Shown here: piece after piece, positions 45,643 through 57,991 of the stretch
How positions within the stretch are numbered: position 1 is the first letter of the stretch
Layout: every line of letters begins with the position of its first letter
Assembly: GCA_949317995.1 (NCBI GenBank)
Contig: OX439044.1
Span: 25,926,733-25,990,732 of the forward strand
Reading direction: 5' to 3'
DNA length: 64,000 bases
From: Acholoe squamosa
Taxonomy: Eukaryota > Annelida > Polychaeta > Phyllodocida > Polynoidae
Notes under the pieces: model-generated
What the model was told of the DNA's origin: nothing
The model's database searches: none
What the model saw: only the letters and a program-made list of their open reading frames with translations
Position numbers and translations under genes: made by a program

Positions 45643-48600
45643 CTGCCCATCACCCCCATGGAGCAGAATGCTGTCGTCCACTGCTAACATATTTGTCTAT
45701 GTTCAGAGGGCAGCACCTGTTCCAGTCTGGGCTAAGCAGAATGGGCAGGTAGATGTACAAAGTGTGATATGGCCCCTGGATCATGGATTCAGTTTTTGAA
45801 GGGTCCTTCAACGTATGGATGATTGCAGATATGGTCGGTCGAATTGATAAAAATGCATATGGCCCCTTTTCAACAAGGTCAATATGCAATTGCTTCCCAC
45901 ATCTCTGTGTCGAGCCATGGTGGTTAAAGAGTGACTAGCACGGACTCTAATTAATATTAATAAAATGTTACCTGCTCAAAGATCGTTCATAAATTCCCAG
46001 GAACAAGCTGAATTTGCTGCTCCATGATTGGTCATGAATGGGGTGGTCACATGATTTTCTAAGACGGGTAGTTTAAGCCATGCTAGACGGCCTTTCAAGC
46101 CCTTTATGGAGGGTCTTGGTGGCTCATGTAGAATGACGGTGGATCCTGAGAGGTAATTAGGTCAGAGTAGTTCATGTGGAGTTAGTGATTCATCTTCGTC
46201 ATGTTGGTTCATAATTATGTATTGGAGTCAAATACTTCTTAATTGATTCACATAGGGTCATGGTCGGTCTAGTGTGCTTATACTTGCAAAAACGAGGGTC
46301 CCAGTAAAGATTTGCCGTCTTGGGGTCTTGGTGGTTCATGTTGGGTCATAATGGGTTGCAATTAGCCCATTAGCCCAGAGGTGTTTGAGTGCCAGTTTTG
46401 GGCTGTAGATCTAGCAATGCCCTTTGAGTTACTACATATCTGAAAACCCCTAAACATGCATTCCCGCTAACACCAGAGAGAGACACACAGGGCAGGAGTG
46501 GGTTGACATAATGTAATAATATGAAATTACCACTATGCAGATAGTAATTGTTAATTGAGAGAAAGACTAAAGACCGGGGTGTGTGGGTGGGAAAATTGTG
46601 GTAGGTATTGACTGTGGTAGGAAATGGAAGGTAATGGAAGGAGGAATCAGTGTGGTGGTGGGGTCGTGACCCCAGGTGTGTGGCAGGTGAGAGGCACCTG
46701 CAGAATGTTAGTAGTACTGTGTTATCACACTAGGGGACGACAATGACCCGCGCACCGACCTCACCATCTTGATTGCTCAGCTTTACTTCAGAATCCGAGA
46801 AGTTGTAGGGCAGCATCATTAAATGCATGGCCTAGTATTGTTGTGGGTGGCATTATGGCTCAATGTGAATCATGGTGGTACCTGTACCTCCAGTAGGTTC
46901 ATGATGAATAAAAGCATATCAAATACAAGATATGGCACAGGGCCGTGCAATTTAGGCAAAGTATTATGCTCCATTTATGAAAAGACACATATTTTACATG
47001 GACTTTATTTATCCTAAATCCTTGCTGCTGTCCTTTGTCATTTGTGAAGAAACTGCATATGGTCCATGCATTTAGAATTATATCCTACACAGAACTTCAT
47101 GAATCAGTGACAGTGAAGAGTAGTGTCAGGTCTACCTGTACCGTGTACATGTAGGTTACGAAGTGGATACACCTTTTAGGTTAGTGGAGGCATGTCCCCA
47201 GTGTTACTCACCATGTTGACTCATTGGAGGTTGTGTATGGAGGGGGCTGTCGTAGTGTGTGTACACATGGATTCAAAAGATGTTCAAATGGAATGAAATT
47301 ACAGTAAACAACCCCTCTGAAGGCGGGGGCGGGGAATAATTTCCCCTGATTTTAGCGAAAAGCCTGCGTGTTACTATATGTTTAAAAAGCACATTTATGT
47401 GCGTTTTTGCCCCCCCCCCCCACCATTTGGTTCCCGGCAATGGCCTCCTTTTCCAAATCCTGGATCCGCCACTGCCGGGGGGGGGGCAAAATAGTTCCGA
47501 ACCTCAATGGGGGGTGGGGGTTGCAATTAGTTTTAGCTTCCACATGAAAACCCACCGCCCCGTCCCCGTTTTATTTAAAAATGAATCGCTCCCTAACATG
47601 GCCCTTTATCTATATCCATGGTTATGATTTCTCCTATATTATGTTTAGGATTTCTTACACTATTTGTTCCAGAAGTTGCCCTCGTGATTTCTCCAGATTG
47701 TCTGTTATAAAATTTGATAAGTATGGGGGGGGGGGCTTTGAATTTTTTAGGATGTATTCAGATTGAGTTTCCTATACTTGATGGCCAAAATGATAGATAT
47801 ACTCTTATACTCTTTGATGATATTGATGCAGCCAGATGAACAGTTTTCTTTTTTGGGCAGCTGCGTTGTCTATTACCGATATGTGGAAATAGGCAAACGT
47901 AGACTAACAATTAGGGTCGGTATGGGTGGAATTGGATTGTTCGCCAACTTTGAGACTGCCTTTCTTTTCTTTTTTTTTTTTTTTTATTGTTTTACAGTCT
48001 TTCATCTTACATTGATGGATTACTTGAAAAATAACGAGGCCATATTATGTTGATTACCGTTAACGGTACCAGGCAACACTCTTCAAACCTAGCGTTTAGT
48101 AATGATTATTTAGTTGGCTCTATAACTAGGTTTTGTCTGTGTAAAATGAAAGCTTTAGTCAGAGCTGATGTGTTTGGAGATCGGCTAATCATATGGCTGC
48201 TCTAGTTAATTAACCCATACCGCTGTCCTAATTACTTGAGTAATTAATCCAATTGTGCTCATTACGCACCGTGTGATTAGGGGAGGTTGTTGGTATACCT
48301 AACGGATTTTTACCTTGATAAGATTACTCCAACTTCCAGCAATGCCCTGGCCGAACATTTAACGTAGCTAGCCCCCCCCCCCGGTACACCCCTAACCCTA
48401 TGCATAGACGGTTCTTTGGGGGTAGTTGGTGCCCAATTCGATACTGAGTGACCCCCCCCCCTCCGAATTCAGTGAAAGGGCGTGGGGCTGTCAGGTAACG
48501 GATTGCCACTGTTACCTTACTATTTGTGTCACCTCCCCTAAAAACAACAACAGCATAAACCACAAAACAACAGGAAGTAATAATAATGAACATTCCACAT

Positions 48601-48758
48601 GTATGCCTCTGCCCAGGCAATTGAATTTCTCTGACTAGGATTGCCCTTGAACAGAAGTCTATACTAACAACCAGCAAAGTAAGTTTTCGGCCACTATCCA
48701 AAATGGATTTGCAGGGGATAGAATCCATTGACCCACTTACATTTAGGGCGTACATTTA
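45643..48758. other. non-coding stretch with decayed elements
   Basis: 46020-46400 holds degenerate GGTTCATGTTGGGTCAT-type repeats. 47310-47595 looks like an eroded GGGAGTG-type element whose right end reads AAAAATGAATCGCTCCCTAAC, with a hAT-like end CCTGGATCCGCCACTG (47459) inside it. A 20-T run lies at 47971-47989. No gene recognised. Confidence 0.35.
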
Positions 48759-49027
48759 GGGAGTGATCATTTTTTAACAACGGGGGGGGGGGCTGGTGGG
48801 TTTGAGGGGGGGTCAGAATTTTTTCAACCCCTTGACCGGGGGGTCAGAATTTTTTCAACACCTCTGATGGGGGGGTCAAAATAATTTCACCTGTTTTCAG
48901 TGGAAAACCCCACGCATTACTATAGGCTAAAAGGGGATGTTTGCGTGCGATTTTTGTCCCTCGAGAGGGGGGGGTCGAAAAAACCCACCAGCCCCCCCCC
49001 CCCTGTTGTTAAAAAATGATCACTCCC
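48759..49027. mobile_element. Harbinger-like miniature element, GGGAGTG family, copy 4
   Basis: Ends GGGAGTGATCATTTTTTAAC and its exact reverse complement, with TTA duplicated at 48756-48758 and 49028-49030. The best-preserved and probably youngest copy in the window, 269 bp. Confidence 0.8.
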
Positions 49028-49714
49028 TTACACCTAGAAGAAGCCCGTCTTCCCGCCGGATAACCCACACTCTACCCGGAGCGAGCCCCTATGCCATGGG
49101 GGCTTGTGGGGGGGGGGGGGGAGAAGGTTAACCTCTCAATCAGTGGGAGGTTTAATTAATTCTACCAGGCGGTGGGGCTGCCAAAGTCAGTGTTATACAT
49201 GCACTAATGGCTTCTACCCTAGGGCTGATTTAGTATAACGAACATGACATTACAGGATTAAAGATTAGGGCTATCTGGTCCATTTAGCTTTTAACAATAC
49301 AATATTGATACGCTCCATTCACAAACCATGTATAGGTGTTGTACATCACAATTTAGATATTACTAAAGAACCCTTCCATGCATATACTGGAGACATAATC
49401 AATTCTAATTATGCATGTACAAAGTATCACTAAAAATCATCACTATAGGCCTAACACTCATTACTTTGGATATGGGACCACTTCACACAAAGTGGCCTAC
49501 TTTGTGATGTATACAACGTAATGTACTGACGGAAATATCTTTTGCATCTGTACTTGTACTTGCATGAGAAAATCGATTGTGATACATTAATGCAAATCAT
49601 TCCTTTGTTGAAGTGAATGTCTGTTAAAGATCATATAAATTATTAGGTGTTGAAAGGTTCAGCTCCTGTAGTGTATTAACCCGGGTATCAGGGGCCACTG
49701 ACTCTTTGATGGTA
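49028..49714. other. non-coding stretch
   Basis: A G12 run at 49107-49120; otherwise nothing recognised. Confidence 0.3.
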
Positions 49715-50035
49715 GGTACCAACTGCGAATCTATATCCCCCCTCCTTTTTGGTGATTTGGAACTCCCCTTAGAAGCTACACTATTTTCACAGCCCCCTCC
49801 CCATTTTCTAAAGAGTCAGCTGACAGCCCCTTTTCTTCGGCGTCTTCCACTTGAAATATGTTTTATTTAGTAATAGTGCTGGGAAATGCCACAGCCCTGG
49901 AATGTTAGGGTTATTCTAAGAACTCTATAACAAGAATCCATAGCCCCCTGATTCAAAACTTTCATATTATCGACAGCCCCACGTTTGACACATTAACTGC
50001 CACACCTCCCAGGGGTTGATACTGCAGTTGGTACC
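49715..50035. mobile_element. small inverted-repeat element, GGTACCAACTGC ends
   Basis: GGTACCAACTGC at the left and GCAGTTGGTACC at the right, with CAGCCCC motifs recurring inside (about 49790, 49824, 49892, 49974). The target duplication is unclear. Confidence 0.45.
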
Positions 50036-50605
50036 CAAACTAAGGCTGAGTACCTTCCTGGGGTACCATAAACAGACAGTGACAGTCCAGACAACTTGTT
50101 ACCTGGTGAAGTTTGTTACCCTCAAATCACCATATATCATTCTGGATCTAGCACCAGGTATAGTGGTACAGGATATTGACACTGGACTCTCCACTGATGG
50201 GTATTGTTATTAGGTTACAATGGCAACGGCCCTGCTGATCTACATGTCACATGATCGCAGGTCACTTTCCAAACATAGTTAAAGTTATACTGTCGATATT
50301 GGAAGGACAATGTGCAATAAATATGATGTGAGACTTTCTGGTACATTTGACCTAAATACTTCACATATATTGCACTTAGCACTGTAGGCCATACTTATAT
50401 TATATTCTAGAGTTATAATGAATAGGCCTATATAGTAAATGAAATGGTCCTTAAAGATGGTTAGCTCAAATAGCTTTAGAGAACCCTTCAAGGCCCTTCA
50501 AGGCATGGTATTCGGATGATTTAGTTTTCATCTCTGGAATCAAGTAGGGCCTACACTCGGGGCCTACACTCAATTTATCTTTGGATCGGAATATAGAGTA
50601 CAAAT

Positions 50606-50609
<4 letters not shown>
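50036..50609. other. non-coding stretch
   Basis: No gene or repeat recognised. Confidence 0.3.

Positions 50610-50696
<87 letters not shown>
50610..50696. repeat. (AT)n microsatellite
   Basis: Nearly pure alternating AT with one TATTATATTAT interruption near 50651-50660. Confidence 0.95.
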
Positions 50697-50698
<2 letters not shown>

Positions 50699-53657
50699 GT
50701 CAGGTCGCCAGAAAGTAGTAGATTTTGTTTGTTTTGGGTCATATAAATAGGATATGTGTAATAACTAAGAGAGGCTGATACTCTCGATGGCAATAAGCTG
50801 TATTGTAAAATGTAAGGGAAAGATCTACATGCTCTTCATCAGACTACATACAGACTACATGCAGTGTAATAATACATACTGCGTTACATTGATTAATTGC
50901 AAAACCTGAATGACACACTTTTTGGTGAATTGTTACTTGAATCGGAAATGTTCCACATCTCGAATGTGATCATTTTTCGAAATAAACGAGTGTTCTGCAC
51001 ACTCATTGAACCCCCTAAAATGTCAACCACATGTGTCAACTGCAATTTCACCTCACTGTACATCTGGCAACATAAGTTTGTCCTAATGGGCCAGCTTAAC
51101 TCCATTTATACACTCGTGCATATTTGGGGAGAGGTGGTGAGACTGACACAGATATGTCTATCTAACGGAGATACAGTCTGTTTCTTTTGGAGACAACCTA
51201 ATCCACCCTAACCACTTGGATCATCCATCCCCAGGCACCCCACCCGTCCTGTTCACAATCTGTCAGGAATTTCCCCTTCTGCTGGACGGCCAGACCCCAC
51301 TAGCCCCTATAACCTATACAAACCTGATTCCTCCAGGTGAATACCTCCCCACTGTTGATCTCTACCCTCAGGGCAGTCCCAGGAGGACTGGCAGCTTGCT
51401 GGAGGAGGAGTATTGTAGGTTACATATTAGGTACACAGTGTTCTGCTGTTGCCCATCACTCATCTACCTCCCTCAGAGTAATCAGGGCACATATAACATT
51501 CAAGCTTGTCATGCAGCATTGAAGGCTTAACCTACAGCAAGTGTTTCACAGATCACACAAGAGGTGCAAGGCTAACACTGTATAACATTATAGTAATAGA
51601 CCCATGCAGTCACGCCCCCACTCATCACATCGCAGAGCACTGCAGCAGAACGTACATGGGTCAGATCCACTCTCACTAAAGGTTCAGTGGCAGTCAGTGT
51701 GAGGCTGAGGCCTGGTCGTGCTCCTCCATCTGTGTATATATGGTGATTATTGACTCCATCAATACTCCAGTTATCGATATCTGACGTTCTACCCAGGCTG
51801 TGGAGGACAGGAGCAGGGAGTTGTCAACCAGTGGAGTGTTTGATAGAGAGTCTGTTGTTGACAGAGAAAGCTGCTTGTACAGGTAACACTGGAGAGACTG
51901 GCTTCTCACTGAGCCCTGGCTTACATCGCCATACAATAACCTGACTCAGTCACATCAGCATAAGGAGCAACGTCTGTGGCAACCTGCTTAACAAGGGAGT
52001 CGTTCAGCTAGCATCATGGCACCACCGGTAGGTGTATGAATACATGTACTGACAATGCTCCATGCCATCTCAGCTAGGGTTGTTTTCTCAGTTAGCAAAC
52101 CGAAAAGTAATTAGTGGATACCTCAAGGTAAAATGTGGGCTTGGGGGGGGGGGGGTACCTTGCATGGAGACGTTATGGAATCATAACGTAATGTGCATGT
52201 ACCTTACTACCTGTTTAAGACTTATTCAGGGGAATTTGTATCTCAAGGCATTGGTATTTCAAGTAGCCTGTGCTATGGCTTTCGTGCACAACACAGGACA
52301 CAGGGATCAAGTCAGTTGCTCCAAAGGCCCCATCATCACTCCTATCCTGACCCTATTCAGAGCAGGGGATCTGATCCAACTGCTTGGTGTTGCTAATCAA
52401 TAATGAATCAATGACTCGAAGTATTAGAAATAGTACATAGAGGATATTGTTAGTGTTCATGATCTGAAACATAGAACGTACAAATAGAAGAAAATAGTCC
52501 TGAAAAATAAGATCTTATTACACTCCATTACAAATTTTGCCAGAATTCAATTGTCCTTACATCTATAGTAGACTTCAGTGACCATGTGCAATACCTGTCC
52601 CGTTGCCTGTCACCCACCAAGGGCCCTTAAACATTAATTTCTGATCTTTTTGAAGTCTAGAGAAAGCCAGATGGTTTATATGAGTGACCATTGTGTTAAC
52701 ACCCATCGTGGTGTGGGTCCATATGACCAGAAGGTATATGGTGTGTTTTTGTTCACCTTGTTTCAATGGTTATCGTACAGAATCAACATGTGAGACACGA
52801 CCTGTGGCCCTGAAACACATGGCACTTGGCCTCAGGTCAAACCAGGGTCAAAATAAGAGTGGGTAATAGACTCTTCATGCAGGGTGTTAGACAATGCAGT
52901 ATACCTGCGCCATTATAAGTTTTATACCATGCATATGCCTTGGGTTGTGATATAGGCCTACTGTACATATACATTAATCTTAATGCATGTACATTAAGAA
53001 TTAACGTACTCAAATAGAATCACCTCTGTATGGGCCAAGACACTGGGACCTTAGAATATGACAGTTCGACTATAAGCAGAGAAGGCAGATATAACTAATG
53101 ACCTCTATTTTATATCGCCAAAATTGACTGGGCATGTGTGCAGGTGTTCATGGAGATAAATTTATGTCGGTTATAACTATTGATTATTCACTCATGTACA
53201 ACGTGTATGTATGCTGATCTCTATACAAATTTAATTTTCATGCACGGTACTACATAGTGCATGTATTTTCAATGAAGCATGCATGTCGGACATGTATGCG
53301 GTTTCAGCCCGAACGTGTCATACTTTAGTCACTGAAGTTTTTGTGAAATCCCATCTTACATCTACCTCTATGAAAAGGTATAATTAGACCAAGGGATTTC
53401 AAGACCAATCCAAAAGTACACTGTAAACGTAGGGTACTTAATAGTGCATTGTAATAGCAGTGCATTATACATGTAATGTATATTAGGTTTGATAACGATA
53501 ATACAATTTTTCAATAGTGTAGACATATATTCAGAGTGAAACTATACATGTACACATTGAGAGACCCCTATCCCAATCTCACTTGTAGCGGAAGTACCGG
53601 TAGTTTGCTGTTAATGCACAGATGCCAATTGGCATGGTCCGTGGAGAGTTGTTGAGC
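50697..53657. other. non-coding stretch with a possible alternative first exon
   Basis: Around 51990-52030 AGCATCATGGCACCACCG is followed by GTAGGT, a good donor. This could be a short first coding exon (Met-Ala-Pro-Pro) with a 5' UTR at 51900-52015. Nothing else looks coding. A G13 run lies at 52144-52155. Confidence 0.3.
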
Positions 53658-53659
53658 TA

Positions 53660-55392
53660 TCCCAGCAAATTGTCGTTATCTGTCGCCATGATTGGTCATC
53701 AATGGTGACTCCTTTCTGAGTGATAACTCACTGCGTCATCTTTCGCCACTGTGTGTCAGTCTCACATGGCATGGCAATTTATCACAACAGTCACCAACAT
53801 GATCTCACTCACTGCGTGAGTATGTGCCACCCCTTGTCATCCCTCACAAAGCATGGTGACTTATCACCACCATCGCCAACATGGATCTAACTCACTGCGT
53901 GAGTATGTGCCACTGCCTGTCAACTCTCACTCAGAATGGCGGCTTATCACAAGCATCGCCAACATGGATCTGACTCACTGTGTGATTATGTACCACTCCC
54001 GTGCCACTGGCATCAACTCTCACACATAATGGCGACTTATCACTACCATTGCCAACATTGGTCTCACTCAATGCGTGAACTTGTGTCACTCCATGTCAAT
54101 GCTCTCTAAGGATTGCATCATCTGTCACTCACTCTCACTCAGAATGGCAACTTATCACCACCATTGCCAGCCTTTGTCTCACTCAATGCGTGAATTTGTG
54201 TCACTCCAAGTCAATGCTCTCTAAGGATTGCATCATCTGTCACTCACTCTCACTCACAGTGGCAACTTATCACCACCATTGCCAAAGGTGTTGAGACAGC
54301 ACCACTGTTCCACATGTAGCCTATCTAGGAAGTGTGGGCATGAAGTATAAGTCCCATACGTATCAAATGTGCTTTGTTTCACACTGATTTCCATGTAATA
54401 CTTCAGAGTTGAATCAAACAAGATTATATAGAGAGAATATCAATTGAATTTAGATAGAGGTATCTCTAAAATGAAAGCAACTATCCATAAACACCTTTTC
54501 TCTGGTTACAGGAAAAATACATAGGGAAATATCAACATGAACACCTTGTCTGTGGTTAGAGGGAAGATACATATGGCAATACCTTCTCTGGCAAAACATA
54601 CTTTGATCTGGCAGATGTGAGGCTGCATGATTACCAATGTCGATGATCATGAGCTTTTCATCTAACAAGGTGAGTGATCACCAGCGTCGCCATCACTGGT
54701 GAGTCTGAGTGATCACCACTCTCGCCATCCATGGTGAACCTGCGCTATGATGTGGTGCGCGTTTCATCTAGCGAGGTGAGTGATCAACCGCCTTGCCATC
54801 CCTGGTGAGTGTGAGTCATCACGATCCTCGCCAGCCGTGGTGAACATGCGCTATGGCATGGTGTGCGTTTCATCTAGCGAGGTGAGTGATCACTCGTGTC
54901 GCCATCCCTGGTGAGTGTGGGTGATCAAGATCCTCACCATCTGTGGTGAACCTGTGCTATCACGAGGTACGCGTTTTATCTAGCGAGGTGACTGATCACA
55001 ATCCTTGCCATCCGTGGTGAATGTGCATTATGACGAGGTGTGCGTCTCATCTAGCGAAGTGAGTGATCACTCATGTCGCCATCCCTGGTGAGGATGAGTG
55101 ATCACTCATGTCGCCATCCCTGGTGAGGATGAGTGATCACGATCCTCGCCATCCCTGGTGAACATGTGCTATGACGAGGTGCGTGTTTCATCTAGCGAGG
55201 TGAGTGATCACCCGCGTCGCCATCCCTGGTGAGTCTGAGTGATCACCATCCTCGCCATCTGAGGTGAGGCCATGTGATCACCACCATTGCTATTCCTGGT
55301 GATCTTGTGCTATAGCGACGTCGTGTTCCATCTAGCGACATGTGTGAGCCACTTCACACAGGTTGACGAGGAGTCACAACAATTTGCTGGGA
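53660..55392. mobile_element. foldback-family element filled with internal satellite repeats
   Basis: Ends TCCCAGCAAATTGT and ACAATTTGCTGGGA, flanked by TA (53658-53659, 55393-55394). The left half (53690-54290) has degenerate units of about 95 bp with CTCACTGCGTGA and GGCGACTTATCACCACCATCGCC. The right half (54660-55340) has units with GCGAGGTGAGTGATCAC and GTCGCCATCCCTGGTGA. A spacer at 54300-54650 is unrelated. No transposase. Confidence 0.7.
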
Positions 55393-55476
55393 TATGTGTC
55401 TCCTCATTGAATATACGGGCATTGATTATGTTCATAATTTCTAATTATTAAGAAATGGAATGATGTTGATCTATCC

Positions 55477-55672
55477 ACCGTATTGGCCTGCATAAGCGCC
55501 GGGGTCTTGAATAAGCGCCGGTCTCGAATAAGCGTCGGGGGTACAGGGGTATTGAAATTATAAATTTCACTATATTTTAAGTCTTGAATAAGAAGCGGTC
55601 TTGAATAAGCGCAGGGGGTAGAGCCAGGTTGAAATCAATGAGCGCCTGGGCGCTTATACAGGACAATACGGT
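55477..55672. mobile_element. miniature element, GGCCTGCATAAGCGCC family
   Basis: ACCGTATTGGCCTGCATAAG at the left; the right end reverse-complemented reads ACCGTATTGTCCTGTATAAG. Internal GTCTTGAATAAGCGC is repeated three times. Ends CCGTA and a nearby TA suggest a Tc1/mariner-like target, with the left TA mutated. Confidence 0.65.
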
Positions 55673-56575
55673 ATAGACAAATCACACAGTGCCAAAAGCT
55701 ATAATGATTAGGGCTGAATTCATATGCTTCAATTAATCATTATATTAGTTTTGCTGTATATAGTGGATACGCATTGTGGAATATATGTGCCTCTGGTACA
55801 TGGTTGTACATGTAATTCACAAAGTGTTTAGCTGCCTTAATTAATGATTGTCCTCGAACAAACCATGCATACTTTTGAGATTGTTACATGGTTCTGCATG
55901 TGGCTTTATGGCCCTTTCCCTGCCCATTGTCAGCTACATATATCATGGCCCTTTAATTCCCATTGTCCAGCAAGGGGTGGAATGAGAGAAATTACACATG
56001 TTGTATCCTCTAACATGTCCAGCCCCCATATAACTTGCCAATTGCCTCATACATGTGTAATGAAACTGTCATGGGTCAAACACATTGACCCCATGGTCCT
56101 TACAATCCTGATATACTTTATGTATCTAAGTCTTTCGTCCCTTGTAGAATAAGGCTGTGTTTGTTTCCTTTATGATTTGCTATACTCTATTTCAAGTCAA
56201 TTGTGGTTAATTTTCAAATTATTCCATTATGCATATATCCATTGACAATGTCAAGCCAATTGGTCCCGTGTTTTTCTATATAATAGAACCTTACCTTAAC
56301 ATTTGATCTTGTAAGGGAATTCTTTAGTTTTTTGGCACAGTGAATCAATGAATGTGGTATTCAATCCCTCTGAATTCAATGACATTGTGGGAAGGTGTAC
56401 CAAGGGTGTGATTCTCCGACAAATTTATATTGGCAACCCGCCCTGTGGCCTACTTGTAGAGATTTTTTTGTTCATAGTAGTAAGCCAACATACGGCCTTT
56501 CAATGCAATATATAAACATTAGAGGGATATAATATTGGCACATGGAGACCCATGAGTTTCAAGCTTTATCCATAA
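55673..56575. other. non-coding stretch
   Basis: No gene or repeat boundary recognised. Confidence 0.3.
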
Positions 56576-56941
56576 GGCCTAAAAAAATTTCTTGTGTTCA
56601 GGTAACATAGCCCAAAAAAATAGGGTAGGTAGGTCGGCTCTTATTTTTTTAGATTTTTTTTAAGTTCCTGAATGCCGAAAACTGCCAAAATGGTATTAAA
56701 CATGGTTCAAAAGATTAACCAACTTAAAAAACTATAAAAAAATGTTGGTTATTTCAAGCTCGTAGCATTCGTGAGACCGTGGGCTTTAATTTGATACCAA
56801 ACATGCCTATATATTTGACTTTTTTCACGTTTTTTCTTGAATTTTGGGTCATATTTACCAGAAATTTCTAAAAAAAAAATTAGGGTCGGGCCAAAAGATT
56901 AGGGTAGCTCGGGATACCTGAACACAACTTTTTTTTAGGCC
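56576..56941. mobile_element. Harbinger-like miniature element, TSD TAA
   Basis: GGCCTAAAAAAA at both ends, followed inward by TTGTGTTCAGGTA on both strands. TAA at 56573-56575 and 56942-56944. An internal GCTTTAATTTGATACCAAAC motif also occurs at 27050. 366 bp, no ORF. Confidence 0.7.
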
Positions 56942-57503
56942 TAATCATACAGATTGAATTGTATGCCATGAAGCCTGTCGCACTCTTCACTTGAGGTCCG
57001 GTGATATAATGTATGACACATAACCAGGAAACACAAACTTGTCAAAAGGTCTCTACACATAGTAGAATATGATAGCCACATTAGAAGTGCCCGTGCTCTG
57101 TCCTCCATGGCCTTTACACTCATGTTATAAATATGTCTATGTACACAGTAACACACAGTGCCTCTGTACATGCATGTACATGTATGTGGAACGAAACGCC
57201 AAAGTATCTCTGAAATTAAGACGTTTTTTTTTGCTTCCAATAGTGAGGCTGGCCTATGTGATCTGACTTTTCTGGACGCGTTTATCAGGTGATACATGTA
57301 ATGAATGGAACAGGGGGTAAGGGGCACGGGACCAGAATTCATTTGCCTCTACGGCATAATGTCAGTCCAGGCAAAAAGAAGCCCTTTATCATAGACTGGA
57401 TTGAAATCACAATGAAAGGCACAATAAGAAAAACTTTGGTCTTTTATACCCTGAGCCACTTGTGATTCACATCACTGCGCCGACATGTTTCCATAGTGTT
57501 ACT

Positions 57504-57507
<4 letters not shown>
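56942..57507. other. non-coding stretch
   Basis: The longest reading frame here (minus strand, 133 codons at 56941-57342) shows no family resemblance and biased codon use was not seen; treated as chance. Confidence 0.35.

Positions 57508-57561
<54 letters not shown>
57508..57561. repeat. (TA)n microsatellite
   Basis: Uninterrupted TA repeat ending exactly where the LTR begins (TGTGGCG at 57562). Confidence 0.95.
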
Positions 57562-57564
<3 letters not shown>

Positions 57565-57948
57565 GGCGTAGACCGAGCCGACGTCGGTGGATCCCGAAAC
57601 CATCCTGGCATGGGGGCGGGGGGAAGCCGGCGGAGGCGGAGTCACGTCAGCATTGTGTTATTCGGAGTAGCGTCTTCGGCGGCGGTGTATGTTGTACATA
57701 CACCAGCGCCGGTGGACTTGCAAGTGTATAAATACTGGAGGTGTCCCACCGGACAGGCAGTCTGAGCTTGGGGTGGCTATAGGACGCACCGGCACTTGCA
57801 CCAGAGAGGAGGAGCAGCGGCATATAGATAGAGATATACTTAGCTGGTGTGGCAGAGCAAGCCAGGCAATAAAGAATTCACGTTAATTATACTTGTCCGT
57901 GTTACTGGTCGTCATTCTCTTATCCGGAGGAGCTTGAAGTGCGCTACA
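57562..57948 (+). repeat. 5' LTR (387 bp)
   Basis: Starts TGTGGCG and ends GCTACA (TG...CA). It contains TATAAATA at 57727 and AATAAA at 57868, marking the U3/R and R/U5 regions in the expected order. The boundary is set by the primer site one base downstream. The second LTR is not available for comparison. Confidence 0.8.
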
Positions 57949-57949
57949 T

Positions 57950-57963
57950 TGGTGACAGCGGTG
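57950..57963 (+). promoter_or_regulatory. primer binding site, tRNA-Leu type
   Basis: TGGTGACAGCGGTG is the complement of CACCGCTGTCACCA. Cytosolic tRNA-Leu(AAG) as known in human ends CACCGCTGCCACCA, one base different, so a leucine tRNA primer is the best match. Confidence 0.65.
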
Positions 57964-57991
57964 TTTTCAACGGATCCACGCAGGACTAGAG

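Noticed and set aside
46000..46400. Possible third TCCCAGC-family element
   Set aside because: TTTGCTGCTCCATGATTGGTCATGAATGG resembles the start of 53660, but no matching right end or flanking duplication was found.
48324..48755. 143-codon minus-strand ORF
   Set aside because: Overlaps C/G-run DNA beside a miniature element; no recognisable motif and no splice or initiation context.
51216..51530. 104-codon plus-strand ORF with Pro-rich start
   Set aside because: No family resemblance, two overlapping frames of similar length, no splice signals at sensible positions.
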